A stretch of 64,000 nucleotides of DNA. Origin: Bradyrhizobium agreste. GTDB taxonomy: Bacteria > Pseudomonadota > Alphaproteobacteria > Rhizobiales > Xanthobacteraceae. Below the pieces are notes generated by a model. It was not told the DNA's origin. It made no database searches and saw nothing but the letters and a program-made list of their open reading frames with translations. The first letter of the stretch is position 1. Each line of letters opens with the position of its first letter. Positions 1-8,066 of this stretch are shown here, one piece after another. The stretch lies in the NCBI RefSeq assembly GCF_016031625.1, contig NZ_JACCHP010000001.1, forward strand, positions 434,001 to 498,000. The letters run 5' to 3'. The position numbers and the translations under genes are program-made.

Positions 1-217
1 TTCTTCGCGCTCGCTTGGAACATTTCTCTTGCGGACTTAAGACGAGTGCATGCCTCCAGGGCATCCGGCGTGCTCCCGCAGTTGTGTGGATCACGATCGC
101 GCCAGGCAAAGCTGCCAAAAACGAGTATGCTCGGTCCGCTTGCTCATCTGTAGCGATGACAACAATTACGATTCGCCATTCACTCCTCGTTCTTCCGTGT
201 CGTGGATGACGAGCATC

Positions 218-701
218 TCAGTAACTCGCTGCACCCGCTCCTACGTTGATCGACGCATCTTTCACGGTCTCGACGATAAACTCGATCTGCTTGTTCGTGA
301 GATGGGGGTGAAACGGAAGCGCCAGAGCACGATCCGCTCTTTTTTTCCGTAACCAGGAAATCGCCACGCCGATAGCCGAAGTCAACGTAGTGGTGTTGCA
401 GGTGCGGCGGTTGGCTATAGGCGGCGGATTCAACCTTTGCGCCGCGCAGATCATCGATAGTGGCGTCGCGCCTGGTACCACTCGAGACCGCAACAGCATA
501 TTTGCGGCCAAGATGGGCAGCGAAAGCTTGCTCAAACGCCTCAGTGATTCGTCCGTTGGAGATTTGCGGCGAACACAGCAGCGTTTCCACGGCAGAGAGC
601 TCGGCGAAGGCGATATCGGGATCGGACAGTGGAATAAATGATGTATTCTCCTCCACAGTGTGAGCGCCATCAAGCGGATACTCTGCTCGTTCAGTGCTCA
701 C
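218..701 (-). pseudogene. DegT/DnrJ/EryC1 aminotransferase, broken
   Basis: Remnant of a PLP-dependent sugar aminotransferase of the DegT/DnrJ/EryC1/StrS family. The N-terminal part is recognisable (IPLSDPDI, then ISNGRITEAFE and GRKYAVAVSSGT, the usual cofactor-pocket entry). The sequence then jumps to the C-terminal part (HYVDFGYRRGDF), so most of the catalytic middle, including the PLP lysine, is deleted. Near 340-352 a run of T/A bases marks a frame change; the last stretch, ALPFHPHLTNKQIEFIV, reads in the next frame and ends at 218. The GTG start at 701 overlaps the stop of the upstream gene as GTGA, so it was once translationally coupled to the nifB operon. Family members are about 370-400 aa; about 150 codons remain here. 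Confidence 0.75.
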
Positions 702-967
702 CACCCAACATTCCTTTTGGCCAATACGATGCCGGTCGCCCGCGTCGGATCGGCGGTAATCTGCACGCAATGATCCGATCCATCGATCAGATGAAGGTCG
801 AAACGCGGAAACTGCCGGAACGGCGGATCCGCCACGTCCGACGCATCACAGCGCACCCAAGCAAGCTGCGGAAAGCGGCGCCGCAGCTCGACAAACGGAC
901 GCATCTCGGCGCCATCGGCTGCAAGCAGCCGCTCGATTTCGATCAGTTCCTCCGGGGTGAGCGCCAT
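698..967 (-). CDS. DUF6129-type nif-cluster protein
   Basis: Small acidic protein of 89 aa without signal peptide or membrane segment. It resembles the DUF6129 proteins that I associate with nif clusters of bradyrhizobia; no biochemical role is known to me. The ATG at 967 is preferred over an upstream ATG at 991 because AGAGGAG lies just ahead of it. Visible landmarks are LTPEELIEIERLLAADGAE at the N-terminus and DGSDHCVQITADPTRATG near the C-terminus. It lies 33 bases after the DUF3024 gene and overlaps the start of the broken DegT gene. It is probably the last intact gene of the NifA-driven nifB operon. The family name rests on memory of the sequence pattern. Confidence 0.6.
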   Translation of the reverse strand: MALTPEELIEIERLLAADGAEMRPFVELRRRFPQLAWVRCDASDVADPPFRQFPRFDLHLIDGSDHCVQITADPTRATGIVLAKRNVGW

Positions 968-1000
968 CGTGGCTCCTCTATGACTCATCAAAGGCGGGTG

Positions 1001-1360
1001 TCATTGCCAGAACAGACGCTCCGGATCCGCATTCAATTCGTCGATTGCAGAAGTCAACCGATGGTAAAGGCTGTAGAATTCCCAGATTCCTCGCGCGTGG
1101 TTCTTGCGAAATAGCTTCCATATCCCGCTCACGGCATCATAATGGATCAGTGCGACATCGATGAGAGCGCCATCCTTGTCGATGTTGCGCGAGCAACAGG
1201 GGCTCTCGACCAGGTAGCCGCCCCTCACCGCCGTCACGTTCGGCGAGACGTAGAGATAGCGCTTGCGTGAGCTCAAGCCGCGCTCGATCCGTTTGCGATC
1301 GAGCTCGTTGGGGTGAGGCACCAGCCCGGCCCTTACCGTTCTCATCAACGCGGCATTCAT
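1001..1360 (-). CDS. DUF3024 domain protein in nifB operon
   Basis: Protein of 119 aa with no recognised catalytic motif. The C-terminal half (IWKLFRKNHARGIWEFYSL to DPERLFWQ) has the layout of DUF3024: a tryptophan-rich strand pair followed by a short helix ending in DP..FW. The N-terminal half has a basic stretch (RKRIERGLSSRKRYLYVSP) and a CC pair in ESPCCSRNID. GGAGG sits about 9 bases before the ATG. It lies 14 bases behind the second nifZ gene, so it is very likely cotranscribed with nifB-frxA-nifZ. A role in nitrogenase maturation is inferred from position only. Confidence 0.65.
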   Translation of the reverse strand: MNAALMRTVRAGLVPHPNELDRKRIERGLSSRKRYLYVSPNVTAVRGGYLVESPCCSRNIDKDGALIDVALIHYDAVSGIWKLFRKNHARGIWEFYSLYHRLTSAIDELNADPERLFWQ

Positions 1361-1374
1361 GGTGACGCCTCCGT

Positions 1375-1614
1375 TCAGAGCACTGTGATCTCTTCTTCAA
1401 GACAGCCGATGAGCATCTGCTCACCGAAATCGACAATATAGATCGGCACGTTCGCTTCGGTATGGATCGCGACGTTGATGATCTCGCCGGTCGCTCCGGC
1501 AGCAAGTAAGACTCCCTCGGGCTCCGCATCGGGATATGAGTGGTCGTTGATGAGGTCGACTGCGGTTTTGACCCGCTGGCCCCGCCGATACTTCGGAAAG
1601 CCGGGCTGAGTCAT
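1375..1614 (-). CDS. Second NifZ-family protein
   Basis: 79-aa protein with the NifZ fold signature: a YRRGQRVK opening, a D-N-D...YP.AE segment in place of the NifZ RNDGTYRGKE, and a VDFGEQMLIGCLEEE ending that matches the NifZ pattern of sensing and returning to a metal-cluster protein. NifZ is needed to mature the second P-cluster of the nitrogenase MoFe protein. The start ATG overlaps the stop of nifZ in an ATGA arrangement, so the two are translationally coupled. It is shorter and more acidic than its neighbour and may be a diverged duplicate with a related task. The family call is firm; a distinct function is unknown. Confidence 0.7.
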   Translation of the reverse strand: MTQPGFPKYRRGQRVKTAVDLINDHSYPDAEPEGVLLAAGATGEIINVAIHTEANVPIYIVDFGEQMLIGCLEEEITVL

Positions 1615-1925
1615 GACTCCTCCGGTAACGGCAGATCATCAATCTCCTCGCAGGCGTGCACCGGCTCTAGTTCCTTGCGCTTCATGCCAACGCGGTAGCC
1701 GCTTTCCAGAAACTCAACGCCGTAGATGTAGAATTGCTGCAGGAACGTGCCGATCGAGACGACGTAACCCACCTCCCCCTTCTTGACTAAGACCTCGCCA
1801 ATCTCTTTGCCGCGATAGGTGCCATCATTGCGGATGGTGCGATTGGCTCGCAGCTTTTGGCCAAAGCTGAAGGCAGGCGGGTCGCTGAGCTCGACGACGT
1901 CGCTGTCGCGAACAATGCTGTTCAT
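1611..1925 (-). CDS. nifZ: NifZ, nitrogenase P-cluster maturation
   Basis: 104-aa cytoplasmic accessory protein of nitrogenase. It carries the full NifZ pattern: FGQKLRANRTIRNDGTYRGKEIG, then KKGEVGYVVSIGTFLQQFYIYGVEFLE and RVGMKRKELEP. NifZ works with the Fe protein to form the second P-cluster in NifDK. The ATG at 1925 is chosen because AGGAGGAG lies about 7 bases upstream and the known family begins here. The reading frame stays open for about 90 codons further upstream with no stop (see the entry at 1926-2204). It sits after frxA in the nifB operon. Confidence 0.88.
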   Translation of the reverse strand: MNSIVRDSDVVELSDPPAFSFGQKLRANRTIRNDGTYRGKEIGEVLVKKGEVGYVVSIGTFLQQFYIYGVEFLESGYRVGMKRKELEPVHACEEIDDLPLPEES

Positions 1926-2204
1926 GTACCGCTCCTCCTGCATCGCTTCTTCGTAGAGATGTAGAGAGTCGCCTCGCCCACAGCAGGCGAGATCCTGCAT
2001 CACTTCATGCTCGCGCGGCGTGGTCAGTCTCATTGACGATAGCAGCGCTGGGTGGGAAGGCCACTCTCGGACTCGCGAAGCGCCTTTGGGCAGCCGCGCA
2101 GGATGAAATGCCGCCAGGGCCCTGCTGCCGTCGCCGCCAACGCGCAGCACGACGCTTGCGACGTTCTCAGCACCAGCTCTTCGGAGGCCGTTCATGGGGG
2201 TCAC
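1926..2204 (-). other. Open, coding-like stretch ahead of nifZ
   Basis: The nifZ frame continues without a stop from 1926 back to 2204, just behind frxA. It encodes ENVASVVLRVGGDGSRALAA, then PSHPALLSSM and EHEVMQDLACCGRGDSLHLYEEAM. The alternating hydrophobic pattern looks like former protein rather than random sequence. It lacks a ribosome site at its first ATG (2195). It may be a remnant of a small gene once located between frxA and nifZ, for example a leucine-rich-variant protein as in other nif clusters, or an N-terminal extension of NifZ. I cannot assign a family. Confidence 0.3.
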
Positions 2205-2207
2205 GCT

Positions 2208-2432
2208 TTAGGCTGGCGGCTGGTAGCGAGGCAAGGACGTGTCAACCACGCAGGTATTGTCGACCGGACAGGCGGCAGCACATTGCGGCTCGTCGAAATG
2301 ACCAACACATTCAGTGCATTTCGCAGCTTCAATGACAAAGCTGCCCCCCTTCTCCGAGATAGCAACGTTCGGGCATAAGGGTTCGCAGGCCGAGCAGCTC
2401 GTACACTGCGAGGCGATGATCTTAAATGGCAC
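2208..2432 (-). CDS. frxA: FrxA, 2[4Fe-4S] ferredoxin of nifB operon
   Basis: 74-aa low-potential ferredoxin. Two clusters are expected from [12 protein letters not shown] and from CTEC...CAAACPVD, the second with the longer insert typical of the FdxN/FrxA group. It probably supplies electrons to the radical-SAM enzyme NifB or to nitrogenase. It follows nifB by only 10 bases. A close paralogue, with the same KIIASQC opening and the same PQCA..CPV.DTCV ending, heads the suf operon at 27992-28186. Confidence 0.88.
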   Translation of the reverse strand: MPFKIIASQCTSCSACEPLCPNVAISEKGGSFVIEAAKCTECVGHFDEPQCAAACPVDNTCVVDTSLPRYQPPA

Positions 2433-2442
2433 ATCTTCCCCC

Positions 2443-3990
2443 TTACCCTGCAGAGATCAGAGATCCTTGCCGGATCGCGGTGTCACCACGCTGCACGTGC
2501 TGGATCTCCCCGCGTTTCACCTTGTCCAGATAGGATCTGAACCAGGCGATCGCGGACTTCTCAATGAACTCATGGGCGTATTGATCGACCGGCTCGATTC
2601 CCGCCTTGATCAGATTACTTTTCGGGCAGCCGCCGATCTTTGAGACGAAGACCGCATGGCAGTCACGGATGCCACGCATGATGGCGGAAAGCCTGTCCTC
2701 CTCGCCATAACCGCCCTGGCAGTAAACGTCCACGCGGCGGTGGTCGACGAATTTGGCGCCGGATGTAGAAAGTTCGTAAACCTGGAATTCCTTTGCATGC
2801 CCAAAGTGCTCGTTGATCAACCCCGAGCCCTTGGTTGCGACGGCAACTAGAAGAGTGATCGCGCTCATCTCTCCGGCAAATTCCGCACGCTCATTTTGGG
2901 CGGCCGCGACTTTAGCGGCGCGCTCATGCTCTACCCTGACCTGATATGCCCTGCGCATCTCTAGGTCATATTGGACGTCGATTTTCATGACCTGATCGGT
3001 GGTGAACTCTGCCCTGCGGTCCTCCCCGAGTAGCCCGACCGCATCGGCGCGGCACTGGCGACAATGCCGCATCATTTTTGTCTCTCCTTCACAAGCATCT
3101 TGCAGCGCCTTCAATTCTTGCGCCGTCGGTCCGCGCTGACCGTTGAGGCCAAATACTGTGCCGTGCTCGGGCGCGGAGATCAGCGGCATGATATTGTGAA
3201 GGAAGGCACCGCGCGACTTCACCGCCTTGTTGACCTCGATCAGGTGGTCATCGTTGATGTTTGGGATCAGCACCGAGTTGACCTTGCACAGGATACCTCG
3301 TTCGCTCAGCATCTCGACACCTTGCAGCTGGCGATCGGTGAGTATCCTTGCCGCGTCAATGCCGGTGTAGCGCTTGTGGTTGAAGAAGATCCACGGATAG
3401 ATCTTGGCGCCGATTTCGGGATCGATCATGTTAATGGTGATGGTGACGTGGTCAATCTTCGACCTGGCGATGGTATCAATATGGTCCGGCAGAGCCAGTC
3501 CGTTGGTTGACAGACACAGCTTGATGTCGGGAGCCGCCTCGGCAACCAGCTCGAACGTCTTGAACGTCTTTGTTGGATTGGCCAAGGGATCGCCGGGACC
3601 AGCGATGCCAAGCACTGTCATCTGCGGAATGGTGGTCGCGACCGCAAGCACTTTTCTAACCGCCTGCTCAGGGGTGAGCTTCTCGCTCACCACACCTGGA
3701 CGCGATTCGTTGGCGCAGTCGTATTTTCGGTTGCAGTAATTGCACTGGATATTGCAGGCAGGCGCGACCGCGACATGCATGCGGGCGTAATGATGATGCG
3801 CTTCTTCGCTGTAGCAGGGGTGGTTCTTGACCTTTTCCCAGATTTCGGTTGGCAGATCGCCTTGGCCTGCCTCCGAGCCGCAGCTCGCCTGCGCGGACTT
3901 GGCCGAAGCGCAGCAGGCGGCAGACTGCATCATCCTGCCGTTATCCACTGCAGCTTTGACATGCTTTCCGCGTTCCACGACCGCATTCAT
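2443..3990 (-). CDS. nifB: NifB, radical-SAM FeMo-co precursor synthase
   Basis: 515-aa enzyme that builds NifB-co, the [8Fe-9S-C] precursor of the nitrogenase cofactor, from two [4Fe-4S] clusters and SAM. The radical-SAM motif CNIQCNYC is near residue 80, preceded by [16 protein letters not shown]. Extra cluster ligands (CRQCRAD) lie near residue 325. A C-terminal NifX-like domain begins around residue 395 ([16 protein letters not shown]). I chose the ATG at 3990 because it gives the family length and has an AGGGA site; the frame stays open upstream to 4155 but that part overlaps the promoter. The gene is first in an operon with frxA and nifZ, behind a NifA/sigma-54 promoter. Confidence 0.95.
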   Translation of the reverse strand: MNAVVERGKHVKAAVDNGRMMQSAACCASAKSAQASCGSEAGQGDLPTEIWEKVKNHPCYSEEAHHHYARMHVAVAPACNIQCNYCNRKYDCANESRPGVVSEKLTPEQAVRKVLAVATTIPQMTVLGIAGPGDPLANPTKTFKTFELVAEAAPDIKLCLSTNGLALPDHIDTIARSKIDHVTITINMIDPEIGAKIYPWIFFNHKRYTGIDAARILTDRQLQGVEMLSERGILCKVNSVLIPNINDDHLIEVNKAVKSRGAFLHNIMPLISAPEHGTVFGLNGQRGPTAQELKALQDACEGETKMMRHCRQCRADAVGLLGEDRRAEFTTDQVMKIDVQYDLEMRRAYQVRVEHERAAKVAAAQNERAEFAGEMSAITLLVAVATKGSGLINEHFGHAKEFQVYELSTSGAKFVDHRRVDVYCQGGYGEEDRLSAIMRGIRDCHAVFVSKIGGCPKSNLIKAGIEPVDQYAHEFIEKSAIAWFRSYLDKVKRGEIQHVQRGDTAIRQGSLISAG

Positions 3991-4061
3991 CTTAAATTTT
4001 TCCCTGCAGGCATCATCGGCCACCCAGGACCATCCGCGAGCGAGCCTCAAGGAGCTGAGTA

Positions 4062-4076
4062 GCAACTTGCATGCCA
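4062..4076 (-). promoter_or_regulatory. Sigma-54 -24/-12 promoter of nifB
   Basis: On the minus strand the bases read TGGCATGCAAGTTGC, matching the -24/-12 consensus TGGCACG-N4-TTGC at all but one position, with correct GG to GC spacing. It lies 72 bases ahead of the nifB start. Confidence 0.88.
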
Positions 4077-4164
4077 TGGCGGAGACGACGAAATTGCAGC
4101 CATACGCCAAAGAGTTAGCGGAAACGATCGTCGCTGGCGCATGAAAGAACAGCAATGATGCACT

Positions 4165-4180
4165 TGTTGACGATGCGACA
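4165..4180. promoter_or_regulatory. NifA upstream activator site for nifB
   Basis: TGT-TGACGATGCG-ACA, an exact TGT-N10-ACA NifA site about 90 bases upstream of the -24 element of nifB. The spacing suits an enhancer contacting sigma-54 polymerase by DNA looping. Confidence 0.82.
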
Positions 4181-4319
4181 GATACGTCGTCATTCTCACG
4201 CAGAGCTCCATGGCTTGCGTATTCATTCTCGCGCTAAGCTCGCCGGAACCCGGCCCCATCTGAACGGGTTTTCTCGCGTTGCGGCTCTCACAATATGCCA
4301 ATACGAGCTGGGGGATACC

Positions 4320-5161
4320 AGTTTCGCAAGGCCACCAATGGGTAAGCAGTATCTCAACCGCGCAACGGAGCCCAATCGCAAGCGGTGTCAGGCCTTGCTC
4401 AAGTAGAAAGCGGAGCTTGTTGCGAGAGAGCGCGTCCGAATCAACGATCGCATAGTGGGTGTGGGCCGAGCGCTCGATGATCTGCCTCGCATAGCTAGGC
4501 AACAGCTGTTCGTTAAGCGACAGCCGATCAAGAGAAAGGTCTCTCCGGTTGACCTTGATGATGAATGTCGATTTCGGTCAACGCCCTCGACGTAGTCCGC
4601 GTTGGAGATAAGGAAGTTGTTGGCCGGCTGCACGCTGCCATGCGACTTGTACAGCACCCCCGTCGCCCAGCTGACGGTCACGGCACTGCCGATCTCTCGG
4701 CCAAGTAGATCGTAAAAGCGATACCAGCGATTTTCGCCAATGCCGACGCGGGTGATACGGTGATACCTTGCACTTCGCCCCATCGATCGCGCTTACCGAG
4801 CGCCGCGAGCGTGGCGGCATAATACCAGACGTCGACCATGAGTGGCAGCGATAGCGTCGGCTCGACTGGCCGAGCGAAAGCCTGCGTCATCAATGCCGTC
4901 ACGGTGGAGCGATCCTTGTTGATCTCGACATGTTGCGCCGACGCCCACGCATTGCCCTAGCCCGCCGCGGCAGCGCAACCTCGATCGAAGAAGCCGGCCA
5001 ACGCCTCCGGTGTGGTCGGCATATCGGACCTGCACAATTCGGCGAGGCCAGGACCGAGGTGGGGAACAATGCTCGCGGCCTTCAGGGCGGCAGCGGTGTC
5101 CACGAGCGTGGCTTTTGTATCGGCCGCATCGACAAAGTCGATCTGCGGGGGCGCCTTTCAC
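4320..5161 (-). pseudogene. SIR2-family protein of nif clusters, broken
   Basis: Remains of a SIR2-like protein (NAD-binding fold) of the kind found between nifT and nifB in other diazotrophs. From 5160 one frame gives PQIDFVDAADTKATLVDTAA and the glycine loop HLGPGLAELC, then ends at a stop near 4965. Other frames continue with HVEINKDRSTVTALMTQAF, LVDVWYY-like and [10 protein letters not shown], then [32 protein letters not shown] and finally [20 protein letters not shown] and [15 protein letters not shown] down to about 4320. At least three frame changes and a stop separate these parts, so no full-length product is possible. The original gene began overlapping the stop of nifT. Family assignment is from the ordered motifs. 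Confidence 0.72.
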
Positions 5162-5382
5162 GGATCGTCCCCGTTCTCGCCCCGTTTTTTAGCGTTGATT
5201 GTAATCGGTAGCCGTGTGTCGCTCGCCATCTCGGGCAAATCGAGTACCCAGCCATTAGCTACTTTGATCCAGCCGCCCCATAGCGTTTCGTGCTCGGATT
5301 CCACGATTGGCTCTTCGAGATCCTTTTTTGGCACGTAGATCGACAGGCCCGCGTCCGGAGACCGGCGGATCATGATTTTCAC
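5158..5382 (-). CDS. nifT: NifT/FixU
   Basis: 74-aa NifT/FixU protein with the family opening KIMIRR and then LSIYVPKKDLEEPIV, followed by LWGGWIKVANGWVLDLP. Its biochemical function is unknown; it is regularly found beside nif structural or nifB genes and is dispensable in the species tested. The GTG at 5382 is used because it overlaps the nifS stop as GTGA and places the family-typical KIMIRR directly after the start. Confidence 0.87.
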   Translation of the reverse strand: MKIMIRRSPDAGLSIYVPKKDLEEPIVESEHETLWGGWIKVANGWVLDLPEMASDTRLPITINAKKRGENGDDP

Positions 5383-6560
5383 GAGGTCAACTCCCTGGCT
5401 GTGACGCAGGAGGTGGCGCGCAGGCGAGCCACGATTTCGGACACTGCGCACACGACCTCATCGACCTCCGCGAAGGAGGTTTCACGCGACAGAGAAAAGC
5501 GCACCGCGCCACGGATCCGGCACGCCGGCACGTCCATGGCACGCAGAACATGCGATGGCTGCATTGAGCCGGAATTGCAGGCTGATCCGAGGGACACGGC
5601 AATGCCCGCCAGATTGAGATGGTGCGCGATGGCTTCGCCTTCAAGATGATCGAAGGCAATGAGGGCCGTGTTCGCTAATCGATTGCCGATATCGCCGAGC
5701 GCAACGCACTCGCCATTGTGTAAAATTCCCTGCTCAAGCCGATCGCGCAATCCGCGAATGCGAACGCTCTCCGGTTCGAGCCGCTCCGCCGCAAGCTCGG
5801 CAGCCTTTCCCAGGCCGACAATGCCGGGAACATTCTCGGTCCCGCCGCGGCGCCCTCGTTCCTGTGATCCGCCGCAGATCAGCGGCCGGAATTTTGTCCC
5901 TTTGCGCAAATATAGCGCGCCAATCCCCTTGGGGCCGTGCAGTTTGTGCCCGGACAGCGACAGCATATCGATCGCACTGTCCTTTAGGTTCACTCGCACT
6001 TTACCGATGGCCTGGACTGCATCGGTGTGAAACAGCGCGCCCGCCTCACGGCTCAACCCTGCCAGAAACTCCACAGGAAACATCGTTCCGGTCTCGTTGT
6101 TCGCCCACATAACCGAGGCAATCGCTGTGCGTGGCCCGAGCGCGCGGCGAAACGCCTCGATGTCGAGCCGGCCGCGGGAATCTACGGGTACGATGTGCGT
6201 CTTGACTCCTCTTGTCGCCAATTGCTCGATTAGCGCAAGAACGGCAGAGTGCTCTACCGAGGTGGTGACGATCTCGTCGCGGTCTTCCTGCGTCGCAAGC
6301 GCAGAGAGGACCGCGGCATTATTGGCCTCGGTCCCCCCCGAGGTGAAAACGATTTCATGATCATGTGCGTTCCCTAGCAGGCCCCGCAAGCTACGCCGGG
6401 CCTGCCTCACAGCGACCGCGACCTCGCTGCCAAAGGCATGCGTGGACGAGGCATTGCCGAATTGCTCGGTGAAGAACGGCAACATGGCTTGCACGACGGA
6501 TGGATCGGTCCGCGTCGTTGCATTGTTATCGAGGTAAATCGGCACTCGATTTCCGCTCAA
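5379..6560 (-). CDS. nifS: NifS cysteine desulfurase
   Basis: 393-aa PLP-dependent cysteine desulfurase that releases sulfur from L-cysteine for nitrogenase cluster assembly. Landmarks are PIYLDNNATT at the N-terminus, FTSGGTEANNAAV, the PLP lysine in SLSGHKLHGPKG, and the persulfide cysteine in SLGSACNSG. The start is either the TTG at 6560, overlapping the upstream stop as TTGA, or the GTG at 6545 directly before PIYLDNN; neither is ATG. It lies in the order iscA-nifU'-nifS-nifT, which suggests sulfur passes to the NifU-type scaffold and the IscA carrier encoded ahead of it. Confidence 0.94.
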   Translation of the reverse strand: MSGNRVPIYLDNNATTRTDPSVVQAMLPFFTEQFGNASSTHAFGSEVAVAVRQARRSLRGLLGNAHDHEIVFTSGGTEANNAAVLSALATQEDRDEIVTTSVEHSAVLALIEQLATRGVKTHIVPVDSRGRLDIEAFRRALGPRTAIASVMWANNETGTMFPVEFLAGLSREAGALFHTDAVQAIGKVRVNLKDSAIDMLSLSGHKLHGPKGIGALYLRKGTKFRPLICGGSQERGRRGGTENVPGIVGLGKAAELAAERLEPESVRIRGLRDRLEQGILHNGECVALGDIGNRLANTALIAFDHLEGEAIAHHLNLAGIAVSLGSACNSGSMQPSHVLRAMDVPACRIRGAVRFSLSRETSFAEVDEVVCAVSEIVARLRATSCVTARELTS

Positions 6561-6847
6561 TCCACTGCCTCGCCTACAGCAGCAACGGGGATCAGGCGAA
6601 CCAATTCGCCGAGTTTATCGACCAGCCGCGCCTGAATGCCTTTCAGCGTCATCCTCGAAAGCTTGCACAACGTGCAGGTAACGGTCCACCTAACCATGAC
6701 CCTGCTGTCATCGATCCCGATCAGGTGGCAGTCGCCACCGTCGCGTTTCAGATTGGATCGGATCTCTTCGATTACGCCGCTAATGCGACGCTCTCGGTCT
6801 GTCGCGGTGGATAACGATTGCCTCAGTTGTTCTGGTTCGGCCGGCAT
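6557..6847 (-). CDS. nifU: Stand-alone NifU C-terminal (Nfu) domain protein
   Basis: 96-aa protein equal to the C-terminal domain of NifU. It has IRSNLKRDGGDCHLIGID, the cluster-binding CxxC in TCTLCKLSRMTLKGIQ, and LVRLIPVAA. It lacks the IscU-like N-terminal scaffold and the central [2Fe-2S] domain of full NifU (about 300 aa), so it should act as a [4Fe-4S] carrier rather than the main scaffold. The ATG at 6847 is chosen for its GAGGAGGAG site 10 bases upstream; an ATG at 6886 overlapping the iscA stop is also possible but has no ribosome site. The symbol is used loosely. Confidence 0.85.
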   Translation of the reverse strand: MPAEPEQLRQSLSTATDRERRISGVIEEIRSNLKRDGGDCHLIGIDDSRVMVRWTVTCTLCKLSRMTLKGIQARLVDKLGELVRLIPVAAVGEAVD

Positions 6848-6885
6848 GCTTCGATGTCTCCTCCTCATCAGCTGAACGATTTTCA

Positions 6886-7206
6886 TCAGCTGAAAGATTT
6901 TCCGCAGGAGCAGTTCGCGGTGGTGTTCGGGTTGTGAAAGGTAAAGCCAGAACTCTCCAGTGCCATCACGAAATCGATGGTCGTTCCCACCAGATGCTCA
7001 CGGCTCTTTTTATCGACGAACACCTTCAGCCCGTCGCATTCGATCACGGTGTCGTCAGGCTTCGGTTCCTCGGCCAGGCCCATCTTGTATTTGAATCCGT
7101 TGCAGCCGCCTGCTTCGATCATGACGCGTAGACCGCTGGTCGGGCGCGCCGACGATGAAATCGCGCTCTTGATTGCATTCACTGCGCTGTCCGTCAGGTT
7201 GATCAC
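6886..7206 (-). CDS. IscA/HesB-type Fe-S carrier
   Basis: 106-aa A-type iron-sulfur carrier. The three cluster cysteines are present: one in EAGGCNGFKYKM (near residue 35) and two in ANCSCGKSFS at the end. It delivers clusters to target apoproteins, here presumably nitrogenase parts. It is first in the operon iscA-nifU'-nifS-nifT and follows a sigma-54 promoter with a NifA site, so it is a nitrogen-fixation version of the housekeeping carrier. Confidence 0.92.
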   Translation of the reverse strand: MINLTDSAVNAIKSAISSSARPTSGLRVMIEAGGCNGFKYKMGLAEEPKPDDTVIECDGLKVFVDKKSREHLVGTTIDFVMALESSGFTFHNPNTTANCSCGKSFS

Positions 7207-7242
7207 GGCTTTCCCTCATCAGCTTGGATCTAGCTGCTAAGG

Positions 7243-7257
7243 GCAAGTCACGTGCCA
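7243..7257 (-). promoter_or_regulatory. Sigma-54 promoter of iscA-nifUS
   Basis: Minus strand TGGCACGTGACTTGC, a perfect match to the -24/-12 consensus, 37 bases ahead of the iscA start. Confidence 0.92.
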
Positions 7258-7316
7258 GCGCGCAGACGCTTGATGATGCGCACTTTTTCGAATCGCGCCT
7301 GTTGGCTTTGGATCGG

Positions 7317-7332
7317 TGTTGGGTTCCTGACA
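7317..7332. promoter_or_regulatory. NifA site shared by divergent promoters
   Basis: TGT-TGGGTTCCTG-ACA lies almost exactly midway between the iscA promoter (7243-7257) and the promoter of the unknown gene (7398-7413), about 60-65 bases from each. It is the only TGT-N10-ACA I found between the two genes. Confidence 0.82.
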
Positions 7333-7397
7333 GAACTAGGTGCAGCCCCTCGACGCGTTTTCTTTCTAAGCTACGCTCGGGGCAGCGACGCACGCGA

Positions 7398-7413
7398 CGG
7401 CAAGCAATTTGCA
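7398..7413 (+). promoter_or_regulatory. Sigma-54 promoter of the 196-aa unknown gene
   Basis: Plus strand CGGCAAGCAATTTGCA keeps the GG-N10-GC core and the TTGCA -12 half; the -24 half has two deviations from TGGCAC. It ends 55 bases before the start codon at 7469. Confidence 0.72.
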
Positions 7414-7468
7414 TCGCGTCGGGCACTGGCCAACGCGTCGGTGAAGAGCTTAGATCGAGGACGAATTA

Positions 7469-8059
7469 ATGACTGCAATCGAGAACACCGCACTCGGCAG
7501 ACTTGAGAGCGAGGGCCGCCTGCTCAATGCCGTACTCAAAGGCGGGACTACCAAGCCGGGCCGGTTCGGTTTTCGCGGCGACGTCGCACTAAAATTCCAG
7601 GCTCAAGTTGCGGACGAGAAACGGCCGCCGGACTATTCGATTGAGCAGGTTTTGGCGATCGCGCAGGAGGGAGAAGGCACCATTCCGGTGCTGGCCGGCT
7701 ACCTGCACTCATTCGCCTATCTTGCTGACGTCGCAACTGTGCTCGATGGCGCGTTAAGCCCAAATGGCAGTTACTTCATGTTCTGTAACAACATAGACTT
7801 GCTGGCGAAATACCGAACCAAGCTCGATGGTATTACCTTCCGCGTCCTACCGTGCGATGAATCCACGGTTTGGAAGGAGATGATGGACCTGGTCGGGATC
7901 AATAAGGATGACATCAAGAAGCTGGATGCGGGCGGCAAGCTCGATTACCTGCTCGATGAGGCAAGGAAACTCGATCTGGCCTACAACGAGATCTCCTACG
8001 AGGACGGGCTGAAGAGGATGGAACCGGTCAGAAACCGTAACGAGAACCGGCCAGTCTAA
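7469..8059 (+). CDS. Unknown 196-aa protein, NifA/sigma-54 promoter
   Basis: I do not recognise this protein. It is soluble, acidic to neutral, with no signal peptide or membrane helix. The first 75 residues are mixed (GRFGFRGDVALKFQAQVADE), a middle stretch is hydrophobic (TIPVLAGYLHSFAYLADVAT), and the C-terminal third is charged and helical (KKLDAGGKLDYLLDEARKLD). Two cysteines, in YFMFCNN and VLPCDES, are too few for a classical cluster motif. A GAGGA site precedes the ATG. It diverges from iscA-nifUS over a shared NifA site and converges on a Rieske gene with only 7 bases between the stops. Expression during nitrogen fixation and a link to Fe-S or redox metabolism are inferred from this context. 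Confidence 0.8.
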   Translation: MTAIENTALGRLESEGRLLNAVLKGGTTKPGRFGFRGDVALKFQAQVADEKRPPDYSIEQVLAIAQEGEGTIPVLAGYLHSFAYLADVATVLDGALSPNGSYFMFCNNIDLLAKYRTKLDGITFRVLPCDESTVWKEMMDLVGINKDDIKKLDAGGKLDYLLDEARKLDLAYNEISYEDGLKRMEPVRNRNENRPV

Positions 8060-8066
8060 GCGCGGT

